Assembly: GCA_016218915.1 (NCBI GenBank)
Contig: JACRCQ010000011.1
Location: forward strand, 1 to 61,587
Length of the DNA stretch: 61,587 nt
From: Deltaproteobacteria bacterium
Lineage (GTDB): Bacteria > Myxococcota_A > Polyangia > Polyangiales > Polyangiaceae
Direction: 5' to 3'
Positions within the stretch are counted from its first letter, which is position 1. Each line of letters begins with the position of its first letter. The notes under the pieces are model-generated. The model was not told the DNA's origin. It worked only from the letters and a program-made list of their open reading frames with translations, and did no database searches. Of this stretch, positions 61,101-61,587 are shown piece after piece. Both the position numbers and the translations under genes were made by a program.

Positions 61101-61587
61101 GAAAGCAGGCAAGAGTGTTTCCGGTTTCGGAGAGTTCCTCATCGACAAGATCCAGACCGCGCATGTCGAGGCCTGGAAGCTGTCGGTCGCCGATCTCATC
61201 GGGGCAGGGGACTATGCCCCGACCACGTGCAACGGTTGGCTCTCCATCCTACGGGTCATCATCAAAGCTGCCAGGCGCAAGTTCTCGCTGCCGCACCTCG
61301 CAACCGAGGACGTCAGCAACTTCGACACCTCGGAGCACGAGACCTACACCGAGGAGGAGCCCAACTCCCTTGTGCCCAAGGATGTGCCGAGATTCCTCGC
61401 CGCCATGATGGACCTGTACCCGCAGCACTACGCGATGACTTTCCTTGGCTTCGCTACGGGACTGCGTCCTTCATCGCTTCGCCCGTTGCGACACAAGGGA
61501 CCGCTGCCCGACATCCTCTGGCAGGAGAACAAGCTGCTCGTTCGTCGTTCCCACTCGCTTGGAAACGAGGTCATGAACACGACCAAG
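60718..61587 (+). CDS. Tyrosine recombinase/integrase (partial, runs off window)
   Basis: The frame is open from ATG 60718 (also ATG 60724 and 60733; GGAG suits 60733) to the window end, about 290 residues. N-terminal part: WLLKEGGFLVRARVTDPTTG, a substrate- or arm-binding-like domain. A core-binding domain follows (FGDFAVSLLEQKIKLGQIKS; TTCNGWLSILRVIIKAARRK). The start of the catalytic domain carries the first catalytic Arg (FLGFATGLRPSSLRPLRHKG). The His-x-x-Arg and Tyr of the family lie beyond the edge. With the excisionase it marks the end of an integrated element that probably includes the STAND gene. Confidence 0.85.
   Translation, partial: MEMHAMDKKWIKRWRKWVAPTKVPGVWLLKEGGFLVRARVTDPTTGRQKEIKKVLMGADEATAFKWLHDQKERVRVGLVVAEQQKTPFGDFAVSLLEQKIKLGQIKSAKGRERWKYTLEHLIGGTKGEKAGKSVSGFGEFLIDKIQTAHVEAWKLSVADLIGAGDYAPTTCNGWLSILRVIIKAARRKFSLPHLATEDVSNFDTSEHETYTEEEPNSLVPKDVPRFLAAMMDLYPQHYAMTFLGFATGLRPSSLRPLRHKGPLPDILWQENKLLVRRSHSLGNEVMNTTK

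Overview
The window looks like chromosomal DNA of a myxobacterium, probably Polyangiales-like. The DNA is visibly GC-rich. It holds many Cys-rich lipoproteins with Gly/Ala/Ser/Thr stalks, Stig1-like repeats, a MYXO-CTERM tail, Hanks-type Ser/Thr kinases, TPR/PEGA proteins and several sigma/anti-sigma pairs. No ribosomal or core metabolic gene is seen, so this reads as an accessory, surface- and signalling-rich region. Calls rest on reading the sequence and on recall of protein families; no database search was run.

Layout. 0-1.3 kb: the end of a possible transposase and a hypothetical protein with an internal duplication. 1.6-6.7 kb: a Cys-rich lipoprotein, an atypical response regulator, then cassette A (barrel-like envelope protein, ECF sigma, anti-sigma with TPR tail) facing a Cys-rich lipoprotein. 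7.1-9.5 kb: a GT4 glycosyltransferase and a Cys-rich lipoprotein. 9.7-20.1 kb: cassette B (envelope protein, ECF sigma, FecR/TPR protein) running into a Cys-rich lipoprotein, a Ser/Thr kinase, a TPR/PEGA protein and a 968-residue Stig1-repeat lipoprotein. 20.1-29.9 kb: a stand-alone receiver and five more exported proteins, including two very large tandem paralogues. 30.0-35.7 kb: a TonB-fused outer-membrane receptor with a partner lipoprotein, then three more lipoproteins. 35.7-37.8 kb: a graveyard of broken genes. 37.9-40.5 kb: a MYXO-CTERM, MopE-like protein and a small lipoprotein. 41.0-44.3 kb: cassette C on the minus strand, four genes joined by 4-nt overlaps. 44.6-50.8 kb: small lipoproteins, a second TonB-fused receptor and two partner lipoproteins. 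51.0-54.6 kb: a second kinase, TPR/PEGA, Cys-rich triad, apparently frameshifted. 54.7-61.6 kb: an XRE/AT-hook regulator, a 12-bp minisatellite, a 1359-residue nuclease-STAND NTPase that looks like an antiviral Avs/NACHT protein, and an excisionase/integrase pair that leaves the window.

How the genes may work together (inference). Two modules recur: envelope protein, ECF sigma, anti-sigma/FecR-TPR (three times) and Ser/Thr kinase, TPR/PEGA, Cys-rich surface protein (twice). They sit among about a dozen disulfide-rich exported proteins. The simplest reading is a set of paralogous envelope-sensing circuits that control or use a repertoire of Cys-rich surface proteins. The right end is a separate integrated element carrying a candidate defence gene.
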